Source: Rubritalea tangerina (GTDB lineage Bacteria > Verrucomicrobiota > Verrucomicrobiia > Verrucomicrobiales > Akkermansiaceae). From it: a stretch of 64,000 nt of DNA. The DNA lies in NCBI RefSeq assembly GCF_042683245.1, contig NZ_JBHUJB010000051.1:31089-95088 (forward strand), given 5' to 3'. The notes below the pieces were generated by a model. It saw only the letters and a program-made list of their open reading frames with translations, was not told the DNA's origin and ran no database searches. The position numbers and the translations under genes were made by a program. Below are positions 8,304-17,166 of this stretch, piece after piece. Numbering within the stretch: position 1 is the first letter of the stretch; every line of letters starts with the position of its first letter.

Positions 8304-9434
8304 ATGACTAACAGTTCACTTGATAACCCATACATTCTACTCACTCCAGGACCACTCTCAACCAGCCCCACAGTCCGTGAAGCGATGCTGCGCGATTGGT
8401 GTACATGGGATGACGATTACAATTTAGGAATTGTCACTCCAATCCGCCAAGGCCTAGTAAAACTAGCCACCTCGACAGCCCCAGAAAAGTACACTACCGT
8501 ACTCATGCAAGGCTCTGGCTCCTTCTCTGTGGAATCAATGATTGGCTCTGTAGTACCTGAAGATGGTAAACTGTTAGTCCTAGCAAATGGTGCATACGGT
8601 AATCGACTCGCTAAGATTGCGAGCTACCTAAAAATTAACCACATCATTCACGACACGGGTGAACTTGCTCCCCCAGATCTAGCTCAGTTAGATCTAGCTC
8701 TCTCTTCAGATAAGAGCATCACCCATGTCGTTGTTGTCCATAACGAAACAACAACGGGTATGATGAACCCACTCGAAGCAATTGCTGCTATCGTAAAACG
8801 TCACCAAAAAGTCTTTCTCGTCGACTCAATGTCTGCCTTCGGGGGTGTGCCACTCGATATCGCACAACTCGATATCGATTTCCTGGTTTCCTCAGCCAAT
8901 AAGTGCATCCAAGGCGTGCCTGGATTCGGCTTCGTCATCTGTAAGACCACTGAGCTTGAGAAGACCAAGGGTATCGCACGCTCACTCTCACTCGACCTCT
9001 ACGACCAATGGAAGGGCATGGAAGAGGGCAATGGCAAATGGCGCTTCACCAGCCCCACACACGTCACACGTGCCTTCCACCAAGCCATGATCGAACTGGA
9101 TGAAGAAGGCGGTGTGTCAGCCCGCTTCGCTCGATACACAGAAAACCAAAAGCGCCTTGTCGAAGGTATGGAGAAACTCGGCTTCCGCTGTGTCCTTCCA
9201 AAAGACCTGCAAAGCCCTATTATCACCGGATTCTATAATCCAGATTCTCCAGAGTACGACTTCCTTAAATTTTACAATCTACTCAAACAAAAAGGATTTG
9301 TCATCTACCCAGGTAAAGTCACTGGAATCGACTCATTTAGAATCGGTACCATCGGCCACGTTTACCCCGAAGATATTGATAGACTCATCCTCGCCGTTGA
9401 AAAAAGTATGTACTGGAATGCACAGCTTGTCTAA
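8304..9434 (+). CDS. phnW: 2-aminoethylphosphonate:pyruvate aminotransferase
   Basis: 376-residue class V PLP aminotransferase. It converts AEP plus pyruvate to phosphonoacetaldehyde plus L-alanine. Diagnostic N-terminus LLTPGPLSTSPTVREAM, with HNETTTGMMNP (about 147-157), the DSMSAFGG turn and the PLP lysine in SSANKCIQG (about 198) all present. The C-terminal FRIGTIGHV is also typical of PhnW. The products feed PhnY and Ald, whose genes flank it. The stop codon is followed at once by the transporter ATG (TAAATG). Confidence 0.94.
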   Translation: MTNSSLDNPYILLTPGPLSTSPTVREAMLRDWCTWDDDYNLGIVTPIRQGLVKLATSTAPEKYTTVLMQGSGSFSVESMIGSVVPEDGKLLVLANGAYGNRLAKIASYLKINHIIHDTGELAPPDLAQLDLALSSDKSITHVVVVHNETTTGMMNPLEAIAAIVKRHQKVFLVDSMSAFGGVPLDIAQLDIDFLVSSANKCIQGVPGFGFVICKTTELEKTKGIARSLSLDLYDQWKGMEEGNGKWRFTSPTHVTRAFHQAMIELDEEGGVSARFARYTENQKRLVEGMEKLGFRCVLPKDLQSPIITGFYNPDSPEYDFLKFYNLLKQKGFVIYPGKVTGIDSFRIGTIGHVYPEDIDRLILAVEKSMYWNAQLV

Positions 9435-10709
9435 ATGAGCGCTTCGAAATCATTGACCGAGCCCCCCCAATCGGACTCACAAGACGGGCTCAAATCATTT
9501 CAAGCGCGCATCGTCATCCTCTCATTTCTCAGTTACTTCTTTTACTACTACACGCGTAAAAACTTAGGAATCGCGACCTCTTCCATGATCGAAGAGGGCT
9601 TCACTGAAGAAACCATTGGCTGGATCCAAAGTGGCTACGGTATTCTCTACGCGCTAGGTCAGTTCATCTGCGGTGGACTCGGAGATAAATTGGGCGCACG
9701 CATAATGATCTTCTGCGGCATGGCTTTATCAGCCATCGCATCTATCGCCATTGGCTTCTTCCCTCTCACCTTGGTCCTCCTCATTGCCTGGCCACTCAAT
9801 GGCTTGTTCCAATCAACTGGCTGGTCTAACAACTGTAAATTGATCGCCACTTGGATCCCCCACGATAGCCGAGGTCGAGTCATGGGTATCTGGTCACTTT
9901 GCTACGTCCTAGGAAGCATTTCAGCCAATGTCGTCTGCGGATACCTCGTAGAACATTACAACTGGAAATTAAGCTTTCTCGTCACAGGCTTTACCGTTCT
10001 CTCTGTCGCTATCATCCAAGGCCTCTTTCTCATCAATCGCCCAGAACAAAAAGGCTTCACCATCCAACGGCGTAATGGCGCAAGCGCTGAAAATGCCTCT
10101 CAAAAAGGCAACTTCAAACGCATGCTCACAAACCCCATTATCCTACTCTATGGCGGCTCTTACTTTTCTCTGAAGTTTATTCGTTATACGTTTTTTATCT
10201 GGCTGCCATTCTATTTTGAAAAACGCCTAAACTACGATACAGATGTCTCAGCCTATAGCTCTAACGCGTTTGAAGTTGGTGGTGTCATTGGTCTTCTTTG
10301 TGGCGGAATTTTAGCCGACAAGGTTTTCAGCGAAAACCGTGGTCGCCTCGCATGGCTAGGTCTTATCGCACTATGCGCAGCACTCTTTGTATTCAGAAAT
10401 TATGCGCATAGCTCATATCTAGCAGTACTCTTCAGTTTGGGCGCTGTGGGTCTATTTCTCTACATTGCGGACGCACAGGTCTCGGGCACAGCCGCTCAAG
10501 ATGTTGCTGGAGCCGACGCCGCAGCTTCGGCAACAGGTATAGTTAACGGCCTAGGGTCCGTTGGCGGCGCACTAGCTGGAATTGTCCCCATTTGGATCAA
10601 ACAAAGCTATGGTTGGGACGGTGTCTTCCTCCTCTTCATCGCCCTCACCGCTCTTGCCATTCTCCTCACCTTTCCAGTCGCTCTACGCAGACAAGTTGGA
10701 AAGGCCTAA
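9435..10709 (+). CDS. MFS transporter, organophosphate:phosphate antiporter-like; candidate AEP importer
   Basis: 424 residues with about 12 hydrophobic helices and the N-terminal YYTRKNLGIA segment typical of the GlpT/UhpC/PgtP (OPA) branch of the major facilitator superfamily. This branch exchanges phosphorylated solutes for phosphate. It begins directly at the phnW stop, so it is translationally coupled. Location inside a phosphonate operon suggests uptake of AEP or a methylated derivative. The family is well supported; the substrate is inferred. A UhpC-like sensor role is less likely because no two-component genes are adjacent. Confidence 0.78.
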   Translation: MSASKSLTEPPQSDSQDGLKSFQARIVILSFLSYFFYYYTRKNLGIATSSMIEEGFTEETIGWIQSGYGILYALGQFICGGLGDKLGARIMIFCGMALSAIASIAIGFFPLTLVLLIAWPLNGLFQSTGWSNNCKLIATWIPHDSRGRVMGIWSLCYVLGSISANVVCGYLVEHYNWKLSFLVTGFTVLSVAIIQGLFLINRPEQKGFTIQRRNGASAENASQKGNFKRMLTNPIILLYGGSYFSLKFIRYTFFIWLPFYFEKRLNYDTDVSAYSSNAFEVGGVIGLLCGGILADKVFSENRGRLAWLGLIALCAALFVFRNYAHSSYLAVLFSLGAVGLFLYIADAQVSGTAAQDVAGADAAASATGIVNGLGSVGGALAGIVPIWIKQSYGWDGVFLLFIALTALAILLTFPVALRRQVGKA

Positions 10710-10735
10710 CAATCACATAAACGCCATCGCAGATA

Positions 10736-13246
10736 ATGAATAGACAAACACTGCATACGAATACGCCTGTAAAAGCCCAATACGACTTCCCGCGCCATAG
10801 CCTTCCACGTAAAGCTCGAGTCGTCGTAGTAGGCGGCGGCATTGCCGGCACCAGCATGGCCTATCAACTGGCCCGTGCAGGCTGGAACGACATCGTCTTG
10901 CTTGAGCAATCCAATATCTCATCCGGAACCACTTGGCACTCAGCCGGCCAAGTAGGGCAATTGCGTGCCAGCTCTGCCCAAACAAAAGTCAACAAAGCCT
11001 CCACTGAAATCTTTGCACAACTCAAGCAAGATACCGGCCACGACCCTGGCTGGCTTCAGTGCGGGGGCCTACAACTCGCTTCATGTGACGAACGCTGGAG
11101 GCAATTGCAAAGGAACGCTGCGATGGCTGAAGTCTTTGGAGTAGAAGCCACTCTCATATCTGGTGAAGCCTGTGCCAACTACTGGCCGATGCTTAATACA
11201 GAGGACCTCATCGGTGGCATTTACCTTCCCGGCGATGGCAGAGTCCTCCCCGGTGAAGCCACCGTCGCTTTTGCAAAGGGGGCACAACAACGTGGTGCCA
11301 AAATCATCGAAAACATCCACGCCCAAAAACTCATCTACCATGAAAACAACCAAGGGATCAAACGCATCACAGGTGTCGAAACCGACCAAGGAGTCATAGA
11401 AGCCGATTGGGTCATCATGGCTGGTAACATGTGGATGCGACAACTTGCTCTCAATGCAGGTATCGATATTCCAGTCTATCCATGCGAACACCACTATGTC
11501 ATCACTCGCCCCATTGAAGGCGTGACTCGCAACAGCCCCTGCACCAGAGACCCCAATGCCGGACTCTACTTCCGCGCTCTCGATGACGGTGGACTCAAAC
11601 TCGGCGCTTTCAAAAAACGATCCAAACCCTGGCAAGTCGCTGACCATGTTCCAAAGAACTTTGCCTATGATTTGTTAGAACCTGACTGGCCTGACTTCTT
11701 AGACCCCTTCAAGGACCATATGCACAGACTCAAGGGCATCACGCGTGATGATGTGGTTAAATTTGTCAATGGCCCAGAAGCCTTCACTCCCGACAACAAC
11801 TTCATCATGGGGCAACCTTTCCTCACTGAAGGGCTCTTCATCCTCGGTGGCTGGAATTCTGCAGGCATTGCTTGTGCCCCAGGAGCTGCAAAATATGCTG
11901 TCGAATGGATTGAAAATGGTGGCATGACCCTAGACCTTTGCAGTGTCGACGTCAGGCGCTTCATTCCTTTCCAAAACGGCAGAAAATACCTTCAAGAACG
12001 CGTCAGCGAAGTACTTGGACTCCACTACCAAATGGCTTGGCCTGGGAGACAAATGGAAACTTCTCGAGACATCAGAGCCTCCTCCTTGTTCGAAAAACAT
12101 CAGCAAGAAAATGCCGGATTCGGCGAGACCGCCGGCTGGGAACGCCCACTCTTCTATGCTCCCCCAGGACAACCGCCTGAAGTAAAATACTCCTTTCTCA
12201 AACAAAACTGGCAAGAATGGACCGCGCAAGAGGTCAAGGCCTGCCGAGAAGACCACGCCCTACTCGATCAATCGACTTTTGCTAAATTCTTACTCACGGG
12301 CCCTGATGCCCTGGCAACCCTTCAACACCTCTGTGGCGGAAACATCGACGTCCCTGTGGGTAAAACTGTCTACACAGGCATGTTCAATCACTCAGGAACC
12401 TTCGAAAGCGACTTAACAGTCGTCCGGGAATCCGCAGAAACCTTCTACATCATCACAGCCACGGGCCAACAGATGAAAGACTTTGACTGGATCACTCGAC
12501 ACATTCCAGAAAATGCTCAAGCCACCCTCACCGACATCACAGACCAACGCTCAGTGCTCTCAGTGATGGGTCCCAACTCGCGTAAACTCTTATCAAAAGT
12601 CAGTGATGCTGACTTCAGTAATGAAAATTTTGCCTTTGGTGATTCTCAATCTATCCACATCGCCAATATCCCAGTGCGAGCCATTCGCCTCACCTATGTC
12701 GGCGAACTCGGCTGGGAATTGCACGTAGATGCCAAACAAGCTGAAGCCCTCTGGGACGCCTTGCGCAATGCCTCTCCAACGCTTCGCCCTGCCGGCAACA
12801 ATGCCATCTCCATCATGCGTATCGAAAAAGGCTACCGCGCCTTTGGCCACGAACTCTCCCCAGATGAAACGCCTCTAGAAGCAGGACTCGGATTCGCCAT
12901 AGATTGGAATACCGACTTCATAGGCAAACAAGCCCTCCTCAGGCAGAAAACAAACGGTCTCACGAAGCGCCTCGTCAATTTTGTACTCGAAGATTCAGAC
13001 TCCATACTTTGGGGCAATGAGCCCATTCTTTGGGACAATAAAATCGTCGGCTACACTACCTCAGCCTGCTACTCACCCACTCTCGGCCGCAGCATTGCAC
13101 TCGGATACGTGTCAACTGATACGCCTATGCAGGCCGCCGACCTGAGAAATGGCCAATTCTCCATCCTCAACCTGGGCAAAGAACACCCAGCCAAAGCAAG
13201 CCTCTCACCAGCTTATGACCCAAAACGTGAGAAGGTAAATGCCTAG
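10736..13246 (+). CDS. FAD-dependent oxidoreductase with GcvT domains (sarcosine/dimethylglycine dehydrogenase-like)
   Basis: 836 residues. The N-terminal DAO fold has the dinucleotide motif VVVGGGIAGTS at about 30-40. H68 in SGTTWHSAG matches the covalently flavinylated His of DMGDH/SARDH enzymes. A middle domain (about 385-445) is followed by a glycine-cleavage T-protein domain (about 450-720) and a GcvT C-terminal domain (about 735-820). Such enzymes oxidise N-methyl groups and hand the formaldehyde unit to tetrahydrofolate. Fourth gene of the ald-phnW-MFS unit, 26 bases after the transporter. I infer demethylation of N-methylated aminoethylphosphonates; sarcosine or dimethylglycine as substrate remains possible. 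Confidence 0.85.
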   Translation: MNRQTLHTNTPVKAQYDFPRHSLPRKARVVVVGGGIAGTSMAYQLARAGWNDIVLLEQSNISSGTTWHSAGQVGQLRASSAQTKVNKASTEIFAQLKQDTGHDPGWLQCGGLQLASCDERWRQLQRNAAMAEVFGVEATLISGEACANYWPMLNTEDLIGGIYLPGDGRVLPGEATVAFAKGAQQRGAKIIENIHAQKLIYHENNQGIKRITGVETDQGVIEADWVIMAGNMWMRQLALNAGIDIPVYPCEHHYVITRPIEGVTRNSPCTRDPNAGLYFRALDDGGLKLGAFKKRSKPWQVADHVPKNFAYDLLEPDWPDFLDPFKDHMHRLKGITRDDVVKFVNGPEAFTPDNNFIMGQPFLTEGLFILGGWNSAGIACAPGAAKYAVEWIENGGMTLDLCSVDVRRFIPFQNGRKYLQERVSEVLGLHYQMAWPGRQMETSRDIRASSLFEKHQQENAGFGETAGWERPLFYAPPGQPPEVKYSFLKQNWQEWTAQEVKACREDHALLDQSTFAKFLLTGPDALATLQHLCGGNIDVPVGKTVYTGMFNHSGTFESDLTVVRESAETFYIITATGQQMKDFDWITRHIPENAQATLTDITDQRSVLSVMGPNSRKLLSKVSDADFSNENFAFGDSQSIHIANIPVRAIRLTYVGELGWELHVDAKQAEALWDALRNASPTLRPAGNNAISIMRIEKGYRAFGHELSPDETPLEAGLGFAIDWNTDFIGKQALLRQKTNGLTKRLVNFVLEDSDSILWGNEPILWDNKIVGYTTSACYSPTLGRSIALGYVSTDTPMQAADLRNGQFSILNLGKEHPAKASLSPAYDPKREKVNA

Positions 13247-13284
13247 TAGCCATTCCCCCCTTCCCACCTATACTTAAGTGCCCC

Positions 13285-15162
13285 TTAACGGGCTGGAAAA
13301 CTTCTCAAACCCCTCTGTGGGTTTGAGAACTTGCCATTGGCTCCCTTTTCATCATCTGCAATTTCTTCTCCTGAACTTAAATTCTGAAAACTCCCGCGAC
13401 CAGATCTTGAAATGACCGCTGAGGATGAGGAATTCTTATCAATCACTTCATTCTCAATCTGGTACCTGCTGTCTATTATACTTTGCTGTCCCAATGCGAT
13501 ACGTGCTTCCAGGGCCTTTGCCTCTCCATAAAAGAAGGTAGCAAGACCCAAGCCTCCTGTAACTACCATCATCGCCGAGAGTAGTGCTCGTGTGTTCTTA
13601 CCCGTAGCTGCGTGATATAAGTCACCAATAAATGGCACAAAAACACTCCATTTTTGACCATTCCTCAATTGATAAATCCGCGATGCTGACATCCCCACTG
13701 CCAATATGGTCAGAAAGTAGGTAGCAACCCCATATTGCCAAACATCGGGGTACATCAGACTAAAAACTAATGTCACAAGCCCAGCTAACACCACAATGAG
13801 CACCTCAATCCCCAACCACGCATAACGCTCACGCTTCTCTTCTTGAATAACCTCTTCATGGCGCGCTTCCGCAGCACGCTGAGCCTCTATCCTCTGGGTT
13901 TCTTCCTCTTGCTCTTTTTCTAACTTATTTTCAAATGCCGCTTTGGTCTCAGCACAACTACTTGCTGCCACCCAATCACCCAGCAGTTCATGCCACACTA
14001 ATGTGTCTGCTGTGACCTTTCCCTCCAGACAAAGCTTCTTTAGTTGCTCCACGCTCACTGGGCCCTTCACCTTATCCTTAATAGTAAAGTACCATTCGGC
14101 ATCACTCGGCAAAACGAGCTCCTCTTCACTCTCAATACTCGATTTAACTTCACTGTCCTGAGTATTGGCTCTCACCGCTTTTTTCCCTACGGGCTTAGCA
14201 TAGGCAAAGCTATTGCTCAAAAAAGCGGTCGAATTCTTACCTGAAGATCCCTCATCCGATTGAGCCAAAGATTCAACCGTTATAGCACGCACCAGTCGAC
14301 TGTTTCTTCCTTCTGATTCGGTCGACAATGTAAACTCATCTTCTTTCTGAGTTAATGCAACTAGCTTGAGCTCATTCAAGGCCTCCTTGGCACTTGTATA
14401 CGCCTCAACATCCCCTCGACGTAGTAATCTTGCCAACCATTGAGCCAGTTCCTCACTCACATCACTGCGCAGTTCTCGCGGGCAAGGGTACTCACCTTTG
14501 ATATGTGCGGCCATCACCTGAATGGAATTATCTCCCGTAAATGGATATACCCCAGTGAGGATGTAGTAGAGCACACACCCCAAAGCATACAAATCGGACT
14601 TTTCACTCGGCTTCTCACCACTGAAAAGCTCAGGTGCCATCACATAAATAGAACCCATCAGCTTTGTCTTTGCCGCCTCCTGTTCCTCAGCCGTCGGCAA
14701 GGACATCCCAAAATCATAAACCTTCGCCTCGTATCGATCATCTGATGCCAAACACAACATGATGTTCTCAGGCTTCACATCACAATGTAACACTCCCGCT
14801 TGATGAGCAGCTGAGAGGGCCTGCAAAATCTGTATCCCCACCGTTTGAAAATCACTCGGCTGAAGTAAATGCCGCTTCACTAGCTTGTCCAATGAAACCC
14901 CAACCAACAATTCCATCACGATCTCATCGAAATCTTCTTGGGTGCTGATATCGTAAATCGATACAATATTCGGATGCTGCATTGTAGCCAACACCCTTGC
15001 CTCCCTCAATAATTGCTCCCTAAGAGCATCCTCACCCACACCTCTATCAAGGCGCTTCACCGCAACATCACGATGCAACATCGTGTCGTGAGCCTTATAA
15101 ACAGACCCAAAACCTCCAGAACCTAACGGCTCAATGATGCGATATCTCTCCCCCGCTTGCAT
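13285..15162 (-). CDS. membrane Ser/Thr protein kinase with GYF_2-like domain
   Basis: 625 residues. The Hanks-type kinase domain (about 7-265) has the glycine loop GSGGFGSV (14-21), K36, the catalytic loop HCDVKPEN (D128) and DFG near 149. The usual HRD Arg is Cys, so it is a non-RD kinase. A GYF_2-like segment with WYF...GPVSVEQL...VWH lies near 355-405, then a charged helix (about 410-450) and several hydrophobic helices (about 455-560) anchor it. The C-terminal tail is polar. Paralogue of the next gene. Substrates unknown. The last codons overlap a strong hairpin. Confidence 0.85.
   Translation of the reverse strand: MQAGERYRIIEPLGSGGFGSVYKAHDTMLHRDVAVKRLDRGVGEDALREQLLREARVLATMQHPNIVSIYDISTQEDFDEIVMELLVGVSLDKLVKRHLLQPSDFQTVGIQILQALSAAHQAGVLHCDVKPENIMLCLASDDRYEAKVYDFGMSLPTAEEQEAAKTKLMGSIYVMAPELFSGEKPSEKSDLYALGCVLYYILTGVYPFTGDNSIQVMAAHIKGEYPCPRELRSDVSEELAQWLARLLRRGDVEAYTSAKEALNELKLVALTQKEDEFTLSTESEGRNSRLVRAITVESLAQSDEGSSGKNSTAFLSNSFAYAKPVGKKAVRANTQDSEVKSSIESEEELVLPSDAEWYFTIKDKVKGPVSVEQLKKLCLEGKVTADTLVWHELLGDWVAASSCAETKAAFENKLEKEQEEETQRIEAQRAAEARHEEVIQEEKRERYAWLGIEVLIVVLAGLVTLVFSLMYPDVWQYGVATYFLTILAVGMSASRIYQLRNGQKWSVFVPFIGDLYHAATGKNTRALLSAMMVVTGGLGLATFFYGEAKALEARIALGQQSIIDSRYQIENEVIDKNSSSSAVISRSGRGSFQNLSSGEEIADDEKGANGKFSNPQRGLRSFPAR
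13302..13329 (-). terminator. terminator-like hairpin inside the 3' end of the kinase gene
   Basis: Perfect 11-bp inverted repeat TTCTCAAACCC/GGGTTTGAGAA with a 6-base loop. Read on the minus strand it is followed by GTTTTCC and lies about 15 bases before the kinase stop codon. It may also stop plus-strand read-through from the phosphonate operon. Confidence 0.5.
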
Positions 15163-15212
15163 GTGATTTCTGTATGACTAGTTCAGCCGATCCGGGGGAA
15201 ATCGAACGCATC

Positions 15213-15239
15213 ATCCTAGCACACCGCAACCTTTGTCAA
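15213..15239 (-). promoter_or_regulatory. candidate sigma-70 promoter of the first kinase gene
   Basis: On the minus strand a perfect TTGACA (15239-15234) is followed 15 bases later by TAGGAT (15218-15213). It lies about 50 bases before the ATG at 15162. The spacer is shorter than ideal, so this is tentative. Confidence 0.35.
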
Positions 15240-15320
15240 ACTTCAAATAGTAGCAAAATGTTAAAAGATCGTTTAATCTACGCGCTATCGAATTGCGCAT
15301 CTAACATTTTTGGTGCGATC

Positions 15321-17006
15321 TTATGAAGACTGCACTTCAGTGTTCGCCATTGTCTGATCAGACGCATAATCAGCGATCACAACGCTTCCAAAAGTGAAAA
15401 CAGCAAGTCCTCCGAGTAAGAACATAGTCATGCCCACTGCGGCACGCATGTCTCTTTTGACAATAGCATAAATCAGATCACCGATGACTGGTAAGCAAAG
15501 TCCCAAAGCTAACCACATCTTTCCATCACGATATTGCCTGACTCTCAAAAAACCAAAGCCAAACACTGCAACTACTGCTGCAAAAGCCATTAAAATCATA
15601 GATTGGCTTTGCGGAAATACAAATGCCCCAATTGCCGCTAAGATTCCACCTAGTAACACCACCAAAACCTCGGGATTCAGCCAAAATGGTAGTTTTCTTG
15701 CTGTTTCAATTTGCTCTTTAGCAAGTTCGTCAGCTTCTTCTTCGTCCTCTTTAGGAGCTTCAGGGAAATACGGCTTCAGCTCTGCACAGTTATAAGCGTG
15801 AACCCATTCACCATAGTGTGGGTGCCAAACCATGCTTCCAGCCTCAACCTTATCATCTTCAACCAAACGGTACAATTGATCTAGAGTCACTGGCCCCTTT
15901 GCTTCATCACCTCGCGTGAAAAACCATTCTGCCGTATCAGGCAACACCTTCGGCTTTGGTGAGAACGGGTCTTCTAAGTCCTCAGCTTCCTCCAAAATCG
16001 CCTTTGCACTCTTCGTAATTCCCAGACTATGCGTGATGGTGTTGGTTAAATAACGGGTAGTGCGCTTGTCATCCGCAGCACTCTCCAATTCCAATGAACG
16101 CCTCGTGAGTGTACGCACCACCCGGCTATTCTCAGATTCAATCTCTAAATCTGTTGGCAAAGTGAAGACGCCCACCTTGTCTTGAAACTCAAAACGTAAC
16201 AGCTGCTCCAAGCCTTTAGCACAACTTTCCAAACGCTCATTTGGGTCAGTCTTTATGAAACTCTCCACCCAATCACAAAACTCCTGCCCTAAATCAGGCC
16301 TCACTGCCAACAGCGGCCGATGCTTCCCTTTAAGGTGCGATGCCATAACTTGCATCGATGAAGCCCCAACGAAGGGATAGGCTCCCGTCAATAAAAAGTA
16401 GAACAAACAACCTAAGGCATAAATGTCCGTCTTCTCACATGGCCGCTGGCGATCAAACAGCTCTGGAGCCATCACATAAACCGAGCCCACCAACTTAAAA
16501 TCTTCATTCGCACTGGTGTTGTCAGCAGCCTCAGACATACCAAAGTCGAATACCTTCAACTCATACTGATCTCCCGATGTCAGACACAGCATGACGTTCT
16601 CGGGTTTAATATCACAGTGCAAAACACCCGCTTTGTGAGAGGCAGATAAAGCATGCAATACCTGGGCTGCAATATGCCTAAAATCATTGGCTTGTAGCAA
16701 GTGCCTCTTTACAAAGGTCTGAAGCGTAATCCCATTGATAAATTCCATGACGATTTCATCAAATTGCTCCTGACTACTCACATCATAGATAGAAACAATG
16801 TTCGGATGCTTCAAAGTCGCCAAGACCCGAGCCTCGTCCATCAATTTCTGACGAATGGATTCCTGACAATCACCTTTGTCAAGACGCTTAATCGCTACAT
16901 CCCGTTGCAGCTTAGAATCATACGCGCGGTATACGGAACCAAAACCACCTGTTCCCAGAATGCTCTTGATTGTGTATCGTTGCCCCGTATCGCTAGTGTC
17001 CTTCAT
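15321..17006 (-). CDS. membrane Ser/Thr protein kinase with GYF_2-like domain (paralogue)
   Basis: 561 residues, same architecture as the downstream kinase. Glycine loop GTGGFGSVY near 18-26, VAIKRL lysine near 40, non-RD catalytic loop HCDIKPEN, DFG in KVFDFGMSE, and the shared activation-segment motif VYVMAPELF. The GYF_2-like region (AEWFFTRGD...GPVTLDQL...VWHPHYGEW) is near 365-410, followed by hydrophobic helices near 440-540. Separated from its paralogue by 158 bases and probably arose by tandem duplication. A signalling role at the inner membrane is likely; the target is unknown. Confidence 0.85.
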   Translation of the reverse strand: MKDTSDTGQRYTIKSILGTGGFGSVYRAYDSKLQRDVAIKRLDKGDCQESIRQKLMDEARVLATLKHPNIVSIYDVSSQEQFDEIVMEFINGITLQTFVKRHLLQANDFRHIAAQVLHALSASHKAGVLHCDIKPENVMLCLTSGDQYELKVFDFGMSEAADNTSANEDFKLVGSVYVMAPELFDRQRPCEKTDIYALGCLFYFLLTGAYPFVGASSMQVMASHLKGKHRPLLAVRPDLGQEFCDWVESFIKTDPNERLESCAKGLEQLLRFEFQDKVGVFTLPTDLEIESENSRVVRTLTRRSLELESAADDKRTTRYLTNTITHSLGITKSAKAILEEAEDLEDPFSPKPKVLPDTAEWFFTRGDEAKGPVTLDQLYRLVEDDKVEAGSMVWHPHYGEWVHAYNCAELKPYFPEAPKEDEEEADELAKEQIETARKLPFWLNPEVLVVLLGGILAAIGAFVFPQSQSMILMAFAAVVAVFGFGFLRVRQYRDGKMWLALGLCLPVIGDLIYAIVKRDMRAAVGMTMFLLGGLAVFTFGSVVIADYASDQTMANTEVQSS

Positions 17007-17166
17007 ATCTATAGTCTAGGGGGTGCGCGCACCCTAGCAATCATACTGATTTCCTACAAGTCGATTGTGGCCGAATCAGCCAAAATCAACATTTTTAAAA
17101 TCTAGCACAACTGTGGGGGGATCTGACAACTATATTATGCTGGGAACTATAGATGCGACGAGCAAC

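Noticed and set aside
11081..11647. 188-residue frame opposite the flavoenzyme gene
   Set aside because: Lies fully antisense to a strongly supported gene; composition is that of a shadow frame.
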